This document shows positions 1 through 11,763 of a stretch of 64,000 nucleotides of DNA, piece after piece (within the stretch, counting starts at the first letter, position 1; each line of letters opens with the position of its first letter). The position numbers and the translations under genes were made by a program. This stretch comes from Macrosoma leucophasiata (Eukaryota > Arthropoda > Insecta > Lepidoptera > Hedylidae): contig JAWQUS010000007.1 in assembly GCA_036365455.1 (NCBI GenBank), forward strand, positions 15,144,001-15,208,000, written 5' to 3'. Under the pieces are notes generated by a model. That model was given only the letters and a program-made list of their open reading frames with translations. It was not told the origin of the DNA and did no database searches.

Positions 1-2665
1 AGGAAAAAAAATATAGTGCGGAAACGCGACATGCAACGCAACTTTGTGGATTGCTAATTTATTTAGCGTCGACTCAAAATTACTAAGTCACATCAGCATA
101 GCTTTTTATTTAAGCATTTTTCGTTTTCTTTACAGGAGTTACTGTTATGTTATTTTAAGTGTCCTCAGATCCCTTTATTTACTTTCAAAATTGATCACTG
201 AGTGAACTCGGCTATTTTTTTTATGTAGATGGGGGCAAACTGAAAGTGGTTCACTGGAATGGTACCTACCTAAGTTAATAATTTTGCCTATAGATCTTTG
301 CTTCTATGAAAGTAATTATGGAGCCATACTTTCCCACTAACCAAAATACAATAGTCCTAGTCAAATCAACTCTAAAATATCACCCTATAAAAATGTAAAG
401 ATAGATATCTGCGGTCGTCGAAGACGGCCGCATAAGTAAGTTTTGCCCGCGCATTCCATGTTTACGTTCTCGCAAGAATTTTAGGAAATCCTAACAAGCA
501 TAAAATGTGTAAATTAAAAATACATTTTAAATTATTAACCGATAATATTACAAATTAGTGCGCACAAATAAACAAAAAAAAAACCATCTCGCAGGATACC
601 TTCTTAGCATAACATTAGTAAAATAGTGTCTTTGGTAGATTCTACTCAAGTTGTTCTGAAATACGTATGAAAATTGGATGTCGTAATTACAGCGCATTTG
701 TAGATGGAGGATACGGTAAACATAAGCCCTGCAGTCTGCTTACAATGCGCCCACCTTCATTCGGTCCCTGTTAAGTACGCGGTGCGACGAAAATGCATTC
801 AAATCTTTTGCAATATGACTTCTATAGCGAAATTTATTGAATTGGCTTTGTAGCGCTCACATATCGCGCGCCTTTGTGTTGTGCATTCGTGACAAATTTT
901 ATTTTATTACGTGCGGTATGTCTGCCGTTGAACTGAGATTTTAATGCGGATTTTTAAATGCTATATTCGGTTTGGGTGTTTGTGACGTTCCCGCACCTTT
1001 GTAGTTGTTCCCGCTACCTTGCACAGTTTTTTTGGACGCTTTCCGTCGCGGTTTCCGTTCTGGTAAATCTGGACTGTGAAGGTTTTGAAAAGAATTTACC
1101 GACGAACGTGTGTTTGTAACATTTTGAATTTATGTTTTTGGAGCATGAAATTGAGAAGTATCTGGGAGATAGGTAGGTTTTATGTAATAAATGTGTTGTA
1201 ACTTATTTAGTTTCGTATGTGTCTGACTTCAAATCATAAATGTTCTAATGTTCAACTTTTTTATACTAACTTATTTGTCTATGTTTCCAGTTTACGGTGA
1301 ATTTTGATAACTTATTAAGTTAATGTTATCTGTTGACAAATAAGTTAAAAGAGTCATTAATCAGTGTATACCTAATACACCTAATATTCAATGAGTGTGC
1401 GTTCTTTCTGTGGGTGGTAATGAATTTAAATAAAAATCGATGGCTCTACGTTAGTTGGGCTAAAATCCGAGAATGGTAATACCTGTTTGCCTAGTTTTAA
1501 AATATGTGGAAGTCCAGGGAAGGTTTCAAACATTTAAACAACAAAATAGATGAAATTATCCCTTAAAATTTTTGTCACAAGCGGATCACGATCATTGAAA
1601 AAGCCTATATTCATACTTATATAAATGCCTACTCATACAATATAGTCCATTAAAAAGAAGATCATTGATGAAGATAATCGTTTAGATTTTCTGCTTCCTG
1701 TTTTCGTTAAATTAAAACGATCAGCTAAATATTCGCTTATTAAAAAAGATACAAATTTAACCTCCCTTTAAACTCTTTTTTTAATATCTATTCTGGTGTA
1801 AAAATTACGATCTGATATGCAGTTTCAAATGACTTTGCTGGAGGAAGCTGTTGCGAAAAAACCTGCGAGCTATTTCGAAAACACATTTAGTCGAAAGCCG
1901 CTGTATCGAATGACGTTATTGCAAACACGTTCATGCGAAACCCTCGAATGGTGCGTTACTTCGAATGTCATGTTATCAAAAACCACTGTTGGAGTACCGA
2001 GTTCTTAGCATAGATTTCTGTTCATAAAATTATTTTAAGAAATAACTAAATAATACTTTTCACCAACGTGTAGTATAGTACCTACATGGTATATTGCCTA
2101 TTTTATATCTTATTATTTTATAACACTATTTAAATGCCTTATACAACACAACGTGGAGTGTCAAGCAGCAAAAGCTTGCCGGCGGGCTGATAACAAGGAA
2201 ATCTGCGTAAACAAGTGTCATAAATAGAGAAGACACAGGGAACAAACAACTGGTTCCGTTTTTAAATTGATTTGATAGACATTATACTGTTAAAATGGCA
2301 CCATGACGCAATAATTATTATAGATTATAAGGGAAACATGGAATTTTAATTTTGATTTCAGTATTTTACTTATAAGCTGGATGAAACAAAATAGTACATT
2401 ATTGATTAAATATTTTTAACATAGTAATTTATTAAAAAAAAAGCTTACATTTACTTTAGGTATTATACTATAAACCTGTGTCGTGGATGCCGATGCACAC
2501 ATATAACACATACACAAACACTCTCCACCACCCCCCATATTTTTAACCGACTTCCAAAAAAAGGAGGAGGTTCTCAATTCGTCCGGATCTTTTTTTTAAT
2601 GTTTGTTCACCGATAAATTGAAAACGCCTGCACCGATTTGGATAATTTTGGTTTTGTTTGAAAGG

Positions 2666-2947
2666 GTGTGCCTCACAGTTGGTCCCATTGCAACCATGTC
2701 AATATTTGATGATGGGATCTTGGAGAAATCGAGGGAACTCTTAAAATTTCATAGCACACATGAAAGATTTTCGATATTTTTTGTAATAATAATGTTCCGT
2801 GTCTTGTGGCCGTATACCTCACAGGCGAGCCCATTGTCACCATGACAAGATGTGATGATGGGATCCTGGAGAAATCGAGGGAACTCTTCAAATTTCATAG
2901 CACACTTGAAAGGTTTTCGATATTATATAATGTTCCGTGTGTTTGCT
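2666..2947. repeat. Two-unit diverged tandem repeat, about 146 bp period
   Basis: A block with GATGATGGGATC, GAGAAATCGAGGGAACTCTT and TTTCATAGCACAC occurs twice, offset by 146 bp. It follows the phrase ACCGACTTCCAAAAAAAGGA at about 2548, a common start of a dispersed lepidopteran repeat. The short ORFs across it do not resemble proteins. Confidence 0.75.
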
Positions 2948-3082
2948 TTCGGAAGGCACAATTTGATGAAGTGTAACTGATGATGAAGACTATATATGGT
3001 ACTTTCTTAGTTGAAATACCTACTTTTACTGTAATAATACTAATAATAGTTACACGTTTGTTCAAAACATTGTTATTATAAA

Positions 3083-3440
3083 CCGCGATGATGATGGAGG
3101 TGCTGATGATGAAAGTGATGATGATAAAGGAGATGTTCACATGCGAGTCACGATCATCATCACCGTCATAATCATCATCATCTTCATCATCACCTCCATC
3201 AACATCTGGTGATGTTGATGAGTCATCACTATGTCTTTCGTCAACTCTATCATCTTCATCACCACCTCTATCAACATCATCACCACCACTACCATCACCA
3301 TCATCAACATCACTCCAGCCGAAAGATGTCCACAGCTGGACAAAGCCTACCCAAAAGATGTCCACAACAGTGTTGTGCGTCATAAAGGAAGAGCCACAGT
3401 TCCTATTGAAACAATCTGCCACTACAGTAGCGGTAAGCGA
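3083..3440. repeat. (GAT)n/(ATC)n fold-back and dispersed repeat fragment
   Basis: GAT-rich trinucleotide DNA (3083-3130) is followed by ATC-rich DNA (3155-3310), so the two parts are inverted relative to each other. The right part runs into CCGAAAGATGTCCACAGCTG, a phrase also present in altered form at 21710 and 27720. This is the tail region of a dispersed retroelement. The acidic Asp-rich minus-strand reading frame here is a by-product of the repeat. Confidence 0.7.
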
Positions 3441-4806
3441 GTTTTTTAAACATTTCAAAACTATCTATCTTAATAGCGGGTTTTATCACTACACTTTGAA
3501 TTAGCCTTTTGCTTGTCTGCCTAAAAACCAGCTACTTCAATAGATAGTGTTCGAAATCGCTATTAGAATTCAAAAGTTAGTTTCGTTTCGTTGCCATTCC
3601 AGAAAAGCCGCTGTTACACACCTCTTGAACTGATGATAAAGACAATAGATAGTAGTAGTAGTTAAAATACCTACCTACTTTTACTGTAGTACTTAATACT
3701 AATAATAGTTACACCACTAAAAAGCAAAAAATAAATTATTTTAAAATTAAAAAAAAAACCACCTTCAAAAAAAATTAAAACTGAATAGACTAAAAACACT
3801 AAAAAGCGATAAATAAACTCAACATAATTTCATTTTAAGGGAATAAACACGTAATCTATTAATTATAATAAGACAATTACTTTAATATGGGCTACGTACC
3901 TACCTACTCATAGGTTTGAAGTCGGTGCCAAGCCAATAGTGAGGCCCGCGCGTTAGAACTAATGTGTTGTTGCAGTGTTAACAAATGCGGCTAAATGAAT
4001 CGCAGTGAAATAGGCTCTAAATTTTTTTATTCAACTTGTGATTAATATTATATAAAGACAATTCATTATTATCTACGAATTATATTTATTTGTAGCTTAT
4101 TATTATAAATTAATATTTTGTTAAATCGTTGTTTAATGTAAATAATTTTCCTAGTACCTAACAATAATAAATGTAATAATATCTACTCAATAACTGCCTC
4201 TTACCGCCGGCGACCGTTCTGCCGCTTGACTAAGTACATTTCAATCCCGTACAGATTCCTGGTAAATGGCGTATGTGTGTTTCTACATCCCAGTAAACTA
4301 TAATTATTGTAAAGATAGTCGTTTCCTTCAACACCAACTTTCCTTCACTTGTTATTAAAAAAAAAACAAAACAAAGCGGAAGAGACTTTTGATCGGAAAT
4401 TGAACGAGTTAATGTGAAGTGTAGCGTGAAACTTTGTTGATCACTAAAAAGGTAAGCCGTTTTTGTTGATACACAGTGTACAAATGATTATGGAAGTGTG
4501 CTGTGGTTGAATTTTGTAGACATGTGCTATTTTTTCTTTAGATATTCGACTTGTTGTCATGTGAGTACCTACTTAGCAACTGATTATATTTAAATACCAA
4601 TGTTAAACTAGTATCAAGGCATTTTAACTTTAGTACAACAGAAGATTATCATACAATGATGTTTATTTCAATCAATGCATAGCCTAAACCATGGAACCAG
4701 TTGTTAAATTCGATAATTTAAAAAGACTTCGTCTCGAAATAAGGGGATGGAGGTTTGATACCAATAAAATTAATACTAAAATAAAAAAAAGAAGTAAACA
4801 GCTAAC

Positions 4807-4976
4807 CCCAACGCCAAGGGAATCCAAGAAATAGATGAGTGCATACAGCTAGAACTGTCACCTCCGCAATCCATGGCAGTGCGCCCAATGTCACCACTTG
4901 ACGCCAATGGCACTTCATGTACTTCACATCCCATGCCAGCGAGCCTTTTCCCAAAATGATTACTGGATACACCTTC
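4807..4976 (-). CDS. Nha: NHA/SLC9B Na+/H+ antiporter gene B, coding exon 5 (partial gene, continues left)
   Basis: This exon encodes 56 full codons plus split codons at both ends. Its 3' half is a hydrophobic membrane segment followed by GFPWRWG, matching the GxPWxWG motif that NHA/SLC9B (CPA2) antiporters carry after an early transmembrane helix. The acceptor is TTTATAG|G. The first base completes the split AG|G arginine codon left by the exon at 8535-8763, so the junction reads FL-R-KVYPVII without a frame change. The donor is GG|GTTAGC, a weaker site than usual, leaving a phase-1 G as expected for the next glycine. Family members exchange Na+ (or Li+) for H+ across the plasma or organelle membrane. 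The Asp-Asp or Asn-Asp transport residues would lie in exons left of this window. The family call is strong. Which insect paralogue this is cannot be told here. Confidence 0.85.
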
Positions 4977-5049
4977 CTATAAACGAGAAACAAATAACTA
5001 TTAATGTTTTATATTGTTTGTATTTTCTTTTTTCTTTCTTTTCTTTATG

Positions 5050-5515
5050 GAAGCGGGAGCTGGTTATGCAGGAAAGCGCATGAAAGTAAATTAAACGCGG
5101 TCGAGATGAGATCTTTGCGCAAGATCTGCGGTGTATCGCTCACCGATCGCGTTCGTAATGAAGATGTAAGAAAGAGGCTTTGTGTGAATGATAGTATCGG
5201 TGTAAAAATGGAAGAGGCATGCTCCGATGGTTCGGGCATATAGAAAGAATGTCGAATGAGCGAATGACTAAATAGATATACGAGTACAATCCGAATGTGG
5301 ATGGTTGCAGAGGCCCAGGAAGACCAAGACTAACCTACCATGACTAAATAGGTCAAGGTCTGTCTGATGGTGGGGTCAAAAGTCTTAGGAATCGGCGTGC
5401 ATGTATGAAGAGAATGATGAAGGTACACGACACGATAGGTATGTCAGGACCGGGATATCTGGCGCTCTACAGTCTCTGCCTACCCCGTTAGGGACCTGGC
5501 GTGAAGATACATACA
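5050..5515 (+). pseudogene. RTE-like non-LTR retrotransposon, 3' end of reverse transcriptase, decayed
   Basis: Frame-broken plus-strand coding similarity includes EMRSLRKICGVSLTDRVRNE, then in another frame a WFGHIERMSNERMTK-like stretch and a PGRPRLTYHD-like segment. These phrases mark the C-terminal end of RTE-type reverse transcriptases in insects. The 3' end is CTGCCTACCCCGTTAGGGAC and then GTGAAGATAC. The same end occurs alone at about 13145-13190. The fragment is 5'-truncated and has frameshifts and stops. Confidence 0.7.
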
Positions 5516-5555
5516 TTCATTCTATTTAATAATATTTGTAATAACTCTAAGGTTT

Positions 5556-5695
5556 CGACAAAAGAGCAACACGCTGAGTTTGTTGGGTAGCGGTAGCTGC
5601 TCAGTAGTGCCTGCACTTGGAACTCTGTTAAGTGAATGACTATGATTACGACGAACAGATTTTTCTTTTTCTTCTATGAAAGAATTGAAAAATTT
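5556..5695 (-). repeat. Dispersed repeat, inverted copy of 49085-49245
   Basis: About 140 bp containing GAGCAACACGCTGAG and GTGCCTGCACTTGGAACTCT is found in reverse orientation at 49085-49245 with modest divergence. Nothing in it codes. The family is unknown to me. Confidence 0.7.
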
Positions 5696-6069
5696 GATAA
5701 TTTACATATCGGTTAAATATTATCATTAAATTTAAATTAAATTTAAAGAATTAAAATTAAAGTAGAATAAAGATAATGTGCATACGCAAAGCCAACATAT
5801 TATTATGATAACAGAAAAAGACTAACTGCTCGGCCAGAGTTATGCACGTTAACTTCAATGCTTTAGCGGTAAGCAGGAAGGTATAAACTTAATTTTCTGC
5901 GCTCGCCGGAATGAGATTTGCGGAATATGTTATTTTATTCGCATAAATTGTTGTGGTATTTGAATATGTACATAATATTTAGATTGCAGATTATAAGTAG
6001 GTACAAGATATTTTTAGTGTAGGAAAGATGCAAGTAGTGTACATTAATGAATTGAGATCTAAACACAAA

Positions 6070-6215
6070 CCCCCTTATTCATAAACGTATTTTAGCTAAA
6101 GTGTTGCTAATCTCTGCTTTGTCCTTTTCTATCTTACACATTTGACAATGCAACTGACAAAGACAAAGCATTCTATAGCTAAAACGTATCTAATGTACGT
6201 TTATGAATAAGGGGG
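6070..6215. mobile_element. MITE with 20-bp terminal inverted repeats
   Basis: The 146-bp element begins CCCCCTTATTCATAAACGTA and ends with the exact reverse complement. Inner parts are also partly inverted (TTTAGCTA and TAGCTAAAA). There is no coding capacity. The size and perfect ends fit a non-autonomous DNA transposon. A clear target-site duplication is not obvious in the A-rich flanks. Confidence 0.8.
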
Positions 6216-6991
6216 AAAATATATATGTACCTATAAAAAGCAGCTAAGTACGAGGCGGATTCGCTTTTACAGAGTTCCGTATAATAAATGATTTTCCTAT
6301 TTATCATAAGTACCATAGACTGTTTGTAGGTTTTCATATGGGCACAGAACTTAAATTATTATGTGCTATTATTGTGATAATTTTGTAAACGTTTTGTAAC
6401 AGATAAATAAATTAAAAACAAACTATTTTCTGGATATAACTTTACTTAAAAAAGGTGTGTGATATCTGATTTTGATAATTCCGGATTTAAGATAAAGGAT
6501 TCAGATTAAAGATTATTAGATTTCAGATTAAAGATAAAGGAGTTCAATTTTCGTCTATTTTCTTGAATTATTTCTAAACTATGTAAAAAATATTGGAAAA
6601 AAAAATCTTTTTAATTATATATTTATATAGGGCTATATTTTACCGGGACACCAGTCGCACCACCCTGGTGTCAGCAAGCTACCAAACTAGGCACCATACA
6701 GACATCAGAGTCGTCACACACAGCGATAGTACCAAAGGTCCCACAATATATCACACCATACAGTTTATGTCTTCAAAATTTAGTTATTTTTGTTACACGT
6801 TAATGTTTAGATTATTGATTTACATGTGTTGCGTACCAAATTTCAATCAAATCGTTATCGTCCTTCCAAAGAAAATCCGCTGTGACAGACAGACAGATAA
6901 ACAAGTGATTTTATAGAGGTTCCATTTGAGGTACGAAATGCTTAAAAGTAGAATTTTTGTTGTGGTAAACTTAAGCCATGGTATTAATCCT

Positions 6992-7025
6992 ATTGCCTCC
7001 TCCTTAAGTTACAGGAGGAGGCAAT
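6992..7025. repeat. Perfect 13-bp inverted repeat (hairpin)
   Basis: ATTGCCTCCTCCT is followed after 8 nt by its exact complement AGGAGGAGGCAAT. It could fold as a short hairpin in DNA or RNA. It lies in an AT-rich intron part with no gene signal. Confidence 0.6.
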
Positions 7026-7949
7026 TAAATTTAATTTAAAAATGGTTTAAGGGGTGGCAACAAATCAGTTTTGCCACTTATTATCTTGTTGCGGTCAAAC
7101 TCAATACTGAGTGCGGGTTGGGGATCGTAGGGGTATCGACTAGTACCAAGCGAACTTCATTTGTCCATCCTGTACATAAAACATTAAATTTCTATTCTTT
7201 ATTTATTTTTACATTTTGCTTTGTTTTGTTTTTAAGCACATGTCATTGTCTGTAAATATTTTTTAATTTAAATAGATAACAAATTTAAGAATAAATAAAA
7301 TAAACCAAGTCTGATTAATATATTATGTATTTACTTAGATAAATACAAAAATCTATTTTAGCTAAAAGCGACTAATTAGATATGTTATATATTTATCTAC
7401 AAAAAGCAATACTGATTACAACTACTTATTTGTAGAAGATAATATGCAGTAACCGGTAAAACGAATGAATTCCAGTTTGCTCATTTTCTTACGTAAATAA
7501 TAAAGAGTAACTATTGTTAATTGCACTCTGTTTAATTGTATTCCTTCACATTTGCATTTGCTTAGACTTTATCTAAGTGGAATTAATTTTTTGTGATGGA
7601 AAGTCCATGGTACTTAAAGCTTATGTGCTTTTTAAATCGCAAGTCATCGCTTTGCCGAATTTCCTCGAACTGTGTTTAGCGCTTTAGATCTGAAATGCTG
7701 AAGCGGAAATACTGAACGCGGATGGAACTTTGTATGTATTTATTGGAATTACGAGTATTATAATAATTCTTCATACGTAACGTCTCTTTTTTTCCGTGTA
7801 AGCAAATACAGCGTGTACTCCAATATCTACCTATTTAGAGGTTTAAATCGTTGATGCATTATGATTAGAAAAAATATAGGGCAGGCAACTCTTCACAGAT
7901 TTGCAGAATGGAGCACAATGCATATTGTTCGACGCGTCCACCAGCCGCA

Positions 7950-8117
7950 GCTGGAGAAGTTATAATGTCTCTGTGGCGGAAATTATAGGGCCGTACATTA
8001 CCACTTGACCGGAACACGACAGCGCTAAACATTGCCATTTAGCGGCAATTATATTAGGTAATGCGGTGGTGCCAACGTACAGCAAGCAGTTCCAATCTCA
8101 AGCTCTACCACCAGTGA
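7950..8117 (-). mobile_element. A-tailed short retroposon family (here SINE-1), truncated copy
   Basis: Part of a repeat family found about 15 times in the window, here in reverse of its A-tailed sense direction. Shared phrases are TACATTACCACTTGACCGGA, CCATTTAGCGGCAA and the terminal CTCTACCACCAGT. The copy lacks the tail half. Confidence 0.75.
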
Positions 8118-8534
8118 AGTTCTACCACATTGATGTGTAACAGTCATTCTTTATTAAAACTTTGTAGGTTTTTTTATTAAAATACGCTTATACTCCTGAG
8201 AGTGTCCCTAGGGACTATATCTACCTAGAAGGGAACTCTCCCTACACTGTAGATATAAGCTGTATCTTAGGTATAATTGTACACACAAAACACATATTTT
8301 TTGCGGGGGGAAATACGTGTGACACACACTCACACTATAAAAATCGTCTTTTACTATGAAACTCTCACCTTCACATTAAAAAAATATATATAAACAATTT
8401 CACGCACACATTTAAACATCTAAGCAACAGGCATAGGCCTACTTGGGCTTGTATTTTTACAGAGGGGAAAGCCTGCAAATGGTTACTCCCCTCCGTGTTG
8501 CTTTATGTTCTAAAAGTTTTCGATATTCAATTAC

Positions 8535-8763
8535 CTTAAGAAGGAATCAATGTGTGTGTAATGTCGCATGTCTAGGATGCCGAAATGTCTCGCGAGTATT
8601 CCTGTTATCAGAGCGGCAAGTAGCGGTGGTAAGGTGGTAAGCCTCTGAAGAATTTCACCGCTGCCCCATGCCACCACCGCTACCACTGCTAATCTGAACC
8701 ACTGCCCATCCCACTGCCAACCGTCACCCCACGCACACCATAACAATCCCCATGTCAAAACAC
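8535..8763 (-). CDS. Nha: NHA/SLC9B Na+/H+ antiporter gene B, coding exon 4
   Basis: The exon has 229 nt, with 75 whole codons flanked by two bases at each end. It encodes the end of one membrane helix (VLTWGLLWCAWGD), a short Trp-rich loop, and a helix pair running into LPPLLAALITGILARHFG. That last stretch is the conserved LPPLLGxLLAG region near the N-terminus of SLC9B antiporters. The acceptor is TTTATAG|GT and the donor AAG|GTAATT. Both splice phases fit the neighbouring exons at 9051-9178 (supplies G) and 4807-4976 (supplies the last base of Arg). The neighbouring intron DNA is AT-rich while this exon is GC-rich. I treat this as a true exon and not a pseudogene, since there is no stop and the flanking sites are intact. 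Confidence 0.88.
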
Positions 8764-9050
8764 CTATAAATTAAAAAAAATAACGACTATACAAGCACAG
8801 TACATTAACTATATTATAAATTGTATCAATTATAAGCGTGTTATTATCTACTACAATAATACGAAATTTTGAGATAATAGGAAAAACAATTTGCAGTTGA
8901 ATGTCGATGACAATATTCGCTTTGGATTTAATTTATAAATCATAATGTTAGCGCTGATTGAAAATAGATTTTTAGATATGATATTTGTATGATTGTCACA
9001 TTATTCATATACCAAATGAGTTTTCAGGATCAACATGAAAATGGACTTAC

Positions 9051-9178
9051 CTAATAATATTAATGTGAAATAATGTAAAATATCTGTCGTTGATTTGCGA
9101 TTCCATAAATCATTTTTGACAATTCCATTTCCTGTTGGAACTTTGTTAATTTTGGGGTCTGGTTGTGCATCGTACGGG
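9051..9178 (-). CDS. Nha: NHA/SLC9B gene B, coding exon 3 (cytosolic N-terminus into first helix)
   Basis: This is a 128-nt exon found from its splice sites. It starts after TCGTTTCAG and ends at TTAG|GTAAGT, a near-perfect donor. It encodes 42 whole codons. The first part is hydrophilic (PYDAQPDPKINKV) and the exon ends in LHYFTLILL, which joins the next exon to form the first membrane helix (LILL-G-VLTWGLLW). The phase is one base in and one base out, which fits the exon on each side. It is too short for a standard ORF cutoff. A weakly conserved hydrophilic N-terminus before the first helix is normal for insect and vertebrate NHA proteins. Confidence 0.8.
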
Positions 9179-9431
9179 CTGAAACGATTGATAATTAAGT
9201 CAAAAAGAACCGTGCCTACTAATTGGGACGCAATTAAAAACTGTCTTACGAAATTTCGCGCATTACAACGATCTCCTCTCTACTGCTCGTGATTCTGAGT
9301 AATAAACTGTCGTCTTCGGCCATGGGTTTGATTTATTATTATACGACAAAAGTTAAGCAATTAACGTACTATATAGATACGTAGCAGCTCCTGATATTGT
9401 AAATTATGTAAATAAAGATGTACTTACTCAC

Positions 9432-9495
9432 GTTTTCACTTCCTCTTCGTGTACCACGTAGACGCCGCTATCGATGACTGTCACTGTCTGCTTAT
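9432..9495 (-). CDS. Nha: NHA/SLC9B gene B, coding exon 2 (cytosolic N-terminus)
   Basis: This is a 64-nt exon, only recognisable from its signals. The acceptor is TTATTGCAG|AT, the donor AAAAC|GTGAGT, and one frame of three is open (KQTVTVIDSGVYVVHEEEV). It is markedly more GC-rich than the flanking intron. It needs one base from the exon before it, supplied as A by 26076-26097 to make AAT (Asn). It hands two bases (AC) to exon 3. The sequence has no recognisable motif and would be a cytosolic tail segment. A nearby alternative acceptor (ATAAG|CAG) would break the phase with exon 1. Confidence 0.7.
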
Positions 9496-10273
9496 CTGCA
9501 ATAAATCAGAGAGCGTATTGTATTATGCGAAGCTATTTGGCACAATCGTTACTCTGTGTGATCAGGCATACGTGTGTTCATACTATAGTATTTTTTATAA
9601 GCATCCTATGCTTTTAAGTTTTTTTTGTTGGTGTTTGAGTTCTATGTAGTTTCATTTATTTACGTTGTTGTGGTGAAAGGAATGGTACCTACCTAATACA
9701 AACGACATACGTAAAGGTAATCCTTTTCATCAAACTCAAAATCACAAGTAAGTATCAAGCAATCGAGGTGTTTTCTTAAATTTATTTTGATTTAATTCAT
9801 TTGAATTTAGTTCAAATGTAGCCAGTTATGTTTACCAAATTAAGCCTTACGTTAAAATGTAAAAAAAAATCCTATTTTACTTGGTAACTCTAGGCAAATA
9901 TGAAAGTAATATATTTTAAGTCCCGTTTCAAGTGCTATAGATTATTGCCTAGAATAGCTATAGCATTTATATGAGCTTTATTCTTCCGTTTCTATCTTTT
10001 TTCTTATCTTCTCTTATTCTTTGTGTTCTTTTGTTGCCCGCCCTTTTTACCGCCCTTAATCGCATGTCTTATGCGCACGCTGAGCTTCGGACCCACAGAG
10101 GTCTCCCGTAGGCAGTTGAGCCAACATTTTATTTAGGCTGCGAGCGCCTATTGCCGTTTCTAGATGGCGAGGTGAAATAGACTTATGCCGTTTCAAGACG
10201 TGCCGCCTACATGAGTCCATTACAAAAAAAAGGCGGACGACAGACGGACGGACGGACGTCGATTGCATCACCT

Positions 10274-10516
10274 GGGGTGCGACCGCCTATCGACATTGCT
10301 ATTATCGTTGTCATTGCTGTCAAATGTTCATGTCGATTTATAGTTCCTTTAAAAGCAGTAGTGATAATCTGACTGTTTGTCTTGCTTTCGTAGGTGAGAA
10401 ACAAGCGATAGCGGTAGATTATTTCGATTATTGTTATTTAGTTAGAGTAAAAATGGACATGAAAATTTGACAGCAATGACAACGACAGTAGCAATGTCGA
10501 TAGGCGGTCGCACCCC
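10274..10516. mobile_element. MITE with long (about 60 bp) terminal inverted repeats
   Basis: GGGGTGCGACCGCCTATCGA at the left is mirrored by TCGATAGGCGGTCGCACCCC at the right. The similarity continues inward through the GACAACGA and GACATGAAA regions. The total is about 243 bp and the centre is unique. A diverged relative is present at about 53350-53550. Confidence 0.85.
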
Positions 10517-11167
10517 TGGCCTTTCGACTATGTACACGAGTAAACATAATTTAAAGTAGCAGCACTATCTACATCATGTGCTTTGATAAAATTCGTCATT
10601 GATTTAATTTCACCAATAACAATGACAAGGCTAACGAAATTCATTTCACTTGAAAATTAAAATAAATAGATTCAAGGCCTAAGATACTTTAAATATAACT
10701 TTATTATCTTTCAACTCTTGTGGAGATAAATTACACAGTAGGTTTTTTTTATCGGCATAATAGTAAGACTGGGTATATGTTTAGTTTGTCTAGTAGGTAT
10801 CATTATCGTCATCCATGTAATCTGACGGATCAACGCACAACCTAAACCGCTGATTGTAGAGAGAGACCTGAAACTTGGAAGGTTTGGTCTTTGTATGACG
10901 TATGAATTCTACCCCTAAGAGGATGAAAAACGGGGGAAAATTTGTATTGGACAACGTGATTCTTTGCTCCAATCTACTTCAAATTCTGTATGAACTTTTT
11001 TTATCAGAATTGATGGAAGTCGCGTTACTTATTATTGAAACTCATAGCCTAACAGGGTAAAAAAAGGGTAGAAAGTTATTTTAGGGGTTTTTTGCATCGA
11101 AATTGATATCAATCTCAACTCCAACTCCAAACAAAACTCCTTAGTGATTTAAATAAATTAACATAAC

Positions 11168-11471
11168 TTCACCCTGTAATCCCCGAAGGGGTAGGCATGT
11201 AAATGCATGCATTCAAGCATTCATGCAAACACCCACGAAACGCCGGTTACGATTTTGGCCCAGGTAACAGGTGGCGAGCCTGTTGCAATCTCTGAGCACA
11301 TAACCATACTTCGAGGTACTGGGAAATTTCCAGAAAATGGAAAAAATCCCGTTAGAACCAGAGATAAAGGATTTTAAACCGTTATCTCTGATAGCCCCCT
11401 ACCCGGGGATCGAATTCAGGACCTCCAGCGTAGTAGTAGTGGCCTGCTACCAAAAGGCTATTGAGGCAACT
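11168..11471 (-). mobile_element. tRNA-derived SINE (here SINE-2)
   Basis: Read on the minus strand it starts TGCCTCAATAGCC... and holds a degraded tRNA-like A box and a B box (GAATTCGATCCCCGG). The body follows with an AGATAACGG hairpin region, and the end is GGGGATTACAGG. About 300 bp. Better preserved copies are at 27397, 39141, 41033 and 47843. The B box marks an RNA polymerase III internal promoter; this copy's A box is damaged. Confidence 0.8.
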
Positions 11472-11585
11472 CAAGTAAGTTAATTAAATATTAAAAATAA
11501 AAAAATTGGAAAGAAAAACTTGACTTCGGGCAGGAATCTACCGTATCGGCCCGATCCAGGACCCTGGGCGTCGGGAAACTGGGCG

Positions 11586-11763
11586 TCCGGACGCCCAGAG
11601 TCCCGAAGCCCACCGTCCCGACGCCCAGCGTCCCGACGCCCAGCGTCCCGACGCCCAGCGTCCCGACGCCCAGCGTCCCGACGCCCAGCGTCCCGACGCC
11701 CAGCGTCCCGACGCCCAGCGTCCCGACGCCCAGCGTCCCGACGCTCAGCGTCCCGACGCCCAG
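11586..11763. repeat. 15-bp GC-rich minisatellite, about 11-12 units
   Basis: The unit GTCCCGACGCCCAGC repeats head to tail. The first units are altered (AGAGTCCCGAAGCCC) and the central ones identical, with one T variant at the second last unit. Since 15 is a multiple of 3, the plus strand is open and reads as repeated Ala-Ser-Arg-Arg-Pro. Nothing suggests that it is translated. The array sits just after a fragment that resembles the end of the tRNA-headed SINE seen at 58865. Confidence 0.95.

Larger units (their letters stand above)
1..4806. other. Start of gene B intron 5, no further exon recognised
   Basis: Gene B must continue here or to the left, with the next exon starting in phase 1. 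I read the minus strand for the conserved Ser-Pro-Ala-Val and Asp-Asp regions of the family and did not find them, so exon 6 probably lies beyond position 1. Apart from the repeats at 2666-2947 and 3083-3440, I see only AT-rich unique-looking DNA and old repeat scraps. Confidence 0.5.

Noticed and set aside
2895..3458. 187-codon acidic minus-strand ORF rich in Asp
   Set aside because: It is a translation of (GAT)n/(ATC)n simple repeats and has no domain.
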